Part shown: positions 58,090-60,566 of the stretch, one piece after another
Layout of the letters: each line of letters starts with the position of its first letter
How positions within the stretch are numbered: position 1 is the stretch's first letter
NCBI RefSeq assembly: GCF_028291725.1
Contig: NZ_JAQGNT010000047.1
Span: 1-60,566, forward strand
Origin: Hydrocarboniphaga sp.
GTDB lineage: Bacteria; Pseudomonadota; Gammaproteobacteria; Nevskiales; Nevskiaceae
Direction: 5' to 3'
DNA: 60,566 nucleotides
Position numbers and translations under genes: made by a program
The notes under the pieces: generated by a model
Database searches by the model: none
What the model was told of the DNA's origin: nothing
What the model saw: only the letters and a program-made list of their open reading frames with translations

Positions 58090-60138
58090 ATGGGCGATAC
58101 CGCATTGATGCAGCACGCGCGCGGCGTTCTGGGGCTGGTCAACGGCCTGGGCACACCGCCGCGAGCCATCATCGAAAAATCCGTCAAAAGCTCCTGGCAG
58201 CGTTGTGTCAACGACTACCGTCTCGACCCGGCCCGCTCGCAGTCGACCTGTGTGGTCGACAGCAACAACCTGAAGGAACTGCAGGGCCAGCACGACGAAC
58301 TGGTCGACATCGCGCGCGCCGAGATGGACACGCTCTACGACCAGATCAGCGGCTCGGGCTACGCGCTGCTGCTGACCGATACCAGCGGCATCATCCTGAC
58401 CGAGAAAATCGATCCGACGCTGACGACGATGTTCCGCAGCGCCGGCCTGATTGTCGGCGCCAACTGGAGCGAGCAGACCGAGGGCACCAACGGCATCGGC
58501 ACCTGCATCGCCGAGGGCCGCTCGATCACGATCCATCGCGCCGATCATTTCCGCGCGCGGCACATCGGCCTGTCCTGCTCGGGCTCGCCGATCCGCGATC
58601 CCAGCGGCGCGATGGTGGCGGTGCTCGACGCCTCGGTGGTCGGCTCGCACGACACGCGCTCCAGCCAGATGCACACGATGGCGCTGGTCAATACCTCGGC
58701 GCGGCTGATCGAAAAGTGCCTGTTTTTGCGGCGCTGCCAGCCCTACCGCATCCTGCGGTTTCACAGCCGCCCGGAGTTTGTGAACCTGCTGCATGACGCT
58801 GCGCTCGCGCTGGCCGACGACGGCACCATCGTCGCGGCCGACGACATGGCGGTGGCGCTGCTCGCGGTGCAGGGCCGCGGTGCGCTGGTCGGCAGCCAGG
58901 TCGGCGATCTGTTCGACGTCGGCGAAGCCGAGCTCGCCCAGCTCGGCAGCACGCGCCAGGCGCTGTTCCCGGTACGCGATCTGCGCCTGGGCCGGCGCTT
59001 CTTCATCAGCCTGGTGCCGGCGCAGCGCGCAGCCCAGCTGATCGAAGTGCATTACGGCCGCCGCAGTACCGAGGCGATCCACATCACGCCGCTGGCGCGT
59101 CCGCCGGTGATGACGCTGGCCGATCTCGCCGGTGACGATCCCGACATGCTGCGCAATATCCGCGCGGCAAGCCGCGTGGTCGAAAGCCAGGTGCCGATCC
59201 TGATCCAGGGGCCGACCGGCTCCGGCAAGGAGGTGTTCGCCAAGGCCATGCATCTGTCCAGCGCGCGCGCGGCGCGGCCCTTCGTCGCGGTCAACTGCGG
59301 CGCGATCCCGGAGACGCTGATCGAATCCGAGCTGTTCGGCTACCGCCCCGGCGCTTTCACCGGCGCACGCAAGGAGGGCTCGCGCGGCTACATCCTGCAG
59401 TCCAGCGGCGGCACGCTGTTTCTCGACGAAATCGGCGATATGCCGCTGAACCTGCAGACCCGTCTGCTGCGCGTGCTCGAAGAACAGGAGGTGCTGCCGC
59501 TGGGCAGCGATACGCCGATCAAGGTCGAGCTGCGCGTGATCAGCGCCTCGCATCGCCGGCTGCGCGAGATGATCCGCGCCGGCGAGTTCCGCGAAGACCT
59601 CTACTACCGTCTCAACGGCATGACGCTGGAGCTGCCCGCGCTGCAGGATCGCGGCGACAAGGAAAGAGTGATCCGCCAGCTGATCGCGGCCGAGGCCGGC
59701 CACGCGGTATCGATCGAGGCGCCCGCGTTCTCGCGACTGATGTCGTATCCCTGGCCCGGCAACATTCGCGAGTTGCGCAATGTCGTGCGTACTGCGCTGG
59801 CGATCTGCGAAGGCGGCGTCGTGCGCATGGGCGATCTGCCGTCGGAACTGCGGCTGTTCAATGCGGCCGGCCATCCGGACGCGGCGTCCACGACGCCCGA
59901 ACGCGCATGGGCGCCGACGCTGCCGGTGTTGCCGGTGTTGCCGGCAGCGTCGGCGTCGGAGAACCCGCTGCTGGCGGCGGAGCGTATCGCGATCCTGCAA
60001 GCCGTCGAGAACTGCCGCTGGAACATGACACTGACCGCGCGCCAGCTGGGAATGAGTCGCAACACCCTGTACCGCAAGCTCAAACGTCACGACATCGCGG
60101 TCGGCGAATCGCGGCGTGACGAAGTGTCACGCAGCTGA
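58090..60138 (+). CDS. AcoR-type sigma-54-dependent transcriptional activator
   Basis: This 682-residue activator has an N-terminal GAF-like sensor (about 60-195, with EGTNGIGTCIAEG) and a PAS-like middle (about 225-325). Its AAA+ domain has Walker A GPTGSGKE (374-381), the sigma-54 contact loop GAFTGA (421-426) and Walker B FLDE (444-447). A Fis-type HTH (NMTLTARQLGMSRNTLYRKLKRH, about 640-665) ends it. The intact GAFTGA means it should drive sigma-54 promoters; three candidates lie in this module. Related AcoR/ExaA-linked activators respond to alcohols or acetoin. The inducer here is unknown. Confidence 0.93.
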   Translation: MGDTALMQHARGVLGLVNGLGTPPRAIIEKSVKSSWQRCVNDYRLDPARSQSTCVVDSNNLKELQGQHDELVDIARAEMDTLYDQISGSGYALLLTDTSGIILTEKIDPTLTTMFRSAGLIVGANWSEQTEGTNGIGTCIAEGRSITIHRADHFRARHIGLSCSGSPIRDPSGAMVAVLDASVVGSHDTRSSQMHTMALVNTSARLIEKCLFLRRCQPYRILRFHSRPEFVNLLHDAALALADDGTIVAADDMAVALLAVQGRGALVGSQVGDLFDVGEAELAQLGSTRQALFPVRDLRLGRRFFISLVPAQRAAQLIEVHYGRRSTEAIHITPLARPPVMTLADLAGDDPDMLRNIRAASRVVESQVPILIQGPTGSGKEVFAKAMHLSSARAARPFVAVNCGAIPETLIESELFGYRPGAFTGARKEGSRGYILQSSGGTLFLDEIGDMPLNLQTRLLRVLEEQEVLPLGSDTPIKVELRVISASHRRLREMIRAGEFREDLYYRLNGMTLELPALQDRGDKERVIRQLIAAEAGHAVSIEAPAFSRLMSYPWPGNIRELRNVVRTALAICEGGVVRMGDLPSELRLFNAAGHPDAASTTPERAWAPTLPVLPVLPAASASENPLLAAERIAILQAVENCRWNMTLTARQLGMSRNTLYRKLKRHDIAVGESRRDEVSRS

Positions 60139-60148
60139 GACAACCCCA

Positions 60149-60482
60149 TATCCCCCCTCCCGCAAGCGGGAGAGGGTCTGAGGCTGCTCCGTCTTGGCGG
60201 CGGCTGCGGCGACATCACGGCGCTACCGCGCCGCCCTCACCCGGCCCTTCGGGCCACCCTCTCCCGCCTGCGGGAGAGGCCGCCGCAGCTTGGCGCTGCC
60301 GGCTTGAGCCCCGGAACCGCCCCGCCCCTTCCCCCGCATGCGGGGGAAGGTTGGGATGGGGGCGAGACGATAGCGCCGCGCCTGCTCGCCCCCACCCGCG
60401 TTTGGCTTGGTCGCGGAGTGACCCATGTCACTCCGCGATAGGCCAAACGCCCTCCCCCGCAAGCGGGGGAGGGAGAGGTTCC
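60149..60482. repeat. Large composite family C repeat cluster, copy 5
   Basis: Several nested palindromes (CCTCCCGCAAGCGGGAGAGG, CCCTCACCCGGCCCTTCGGG, CCCCCGCATGCGGGGG, GGGAAGGTTGGGATGGGG) cover 330 bp after the activator gene. The block 60246-60482 is an inverted version of that at 14037-14216, sharing the CCGGCTTGA and CCGGAACCG linkers. No gene is seen to the window end. Confidence 0.8.
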
Positions 60483-60536
60483 TGGGTAGCCCCGTGGTCC
60501 TTGCGGACCTGCTCACGGACCCTGAACCCGGCGAAG

Positions 60537-60566
60537 GTAGGTCGGCAATCCTTTGCCGACGTGCTC
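60537..60566. repeat. Palindromic repeat family D, copy 4 (cut by window end)
   Basis: GTAGGTCGGCAATCCTTTGC and the following bases match the left arm of family D; the right arm is outside the window. Confidence 0.8.

Noticed and set aside
57892-60090. 732-residue minus-strand frame opposite the AcoR-type activator
   Set aside because: Antisense shadow; the plus strand has all AAA+ motifs in order.

Overview
The window reads as a GC-rich gammaproteobacterial chromosome, most like the Nevskiales/Xanthomonadales side of the class. This is inferred from the style of the RpoD protein, the monomeric isocitrate dehydrogenase, the DUF4199 remnant and the dense families of intergenic palindromic repeats; no rRNA or tRNA is present to fix it. 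Strong codon bias makes many long antisense reading frames, which were left out.

Layout. 1-1,600: tail of an integron-like cassette array without an integrase (two attC-like sites, a vapBC toxin-antitoxin cassette, a DUF1801 gene, a fragment of an older cassette gene). 1,600-9,330: housekeeping and small loci (PbpG-type peptidase, a decayed DUF4199 gene, an ArsR/AHSA1 pair with a 20-bp operator over the start codon, monomeric NADP isocitrate dehydrogenase, an ABC permease/ATPase pair, a peroxiredoxin). 9,337-30,268: a catabolic island of about 20 genes for CoA-dependent beta-oxidation and retro-aldol cleavage of a bulky branched or polycyclic acid. It holds two heteromeric acyl-CoA dehydrogenase pairs, three thiolase-fold/DUF35 pairs (two lacking the thiolase cysteine), two true thiolases, MaoC and crotonase hydratases, SDR and MDR oxidoreductases, a hydrolase and a DUF1214 protein. 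Steroid or terpenoid side-chain degradation is the best guess. A Phd/VapC-type toxin-antitoxin pair sits antisense in the middle of its main operon.

30,383-41,674: a DarA-like flavodoxin protein, rpoD with a long leader and no dnaG next to it, an RluA-type pseudouridine synthase, a 1,398-residue membrane protein of unknown function, and a soluble five-PAS diguanylate cyclase.

42,011-60,138: a coherent PQQ alcohol-oxidation module. The periplasmic quinoprotein alcohol dehydrogenase has the extra aspartate (Asp327-Phe-Asp329) that marks lanthanide-dependent enzymes. With it are a PedF-type cytochrome c, a XoxJ-like binding protein, an ExaC-type aldehyde dehydrogenase, a YVTN beta-propeller protein, a TonB-dependent receptor (candidate importer of a lanthanide chelate or PQQ), an outer-membrane porin, a PedS2/PedR2-like two-component system, a TolB/TPR membrane protein, a small secreted His/Lys/Pro-rich protein and an AcoR-type sigma-54 activator. 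Matching sigma-54 promoter candidates (TGGCAT...TGC[A/T], exact GG-N10-GC spacing) lie upstream of the alcohol dehydrogenase, the aldehyde dehydrogenase and the porin, and TGTC/GACA palindromes recur near the promoters.

At least eight families of intergenic palindromes punctuate the window. Several supply stop codons to flanking genes, and one copy is split by a 169-bp MITE-like insertion with a perfect 11-bp target duplication.
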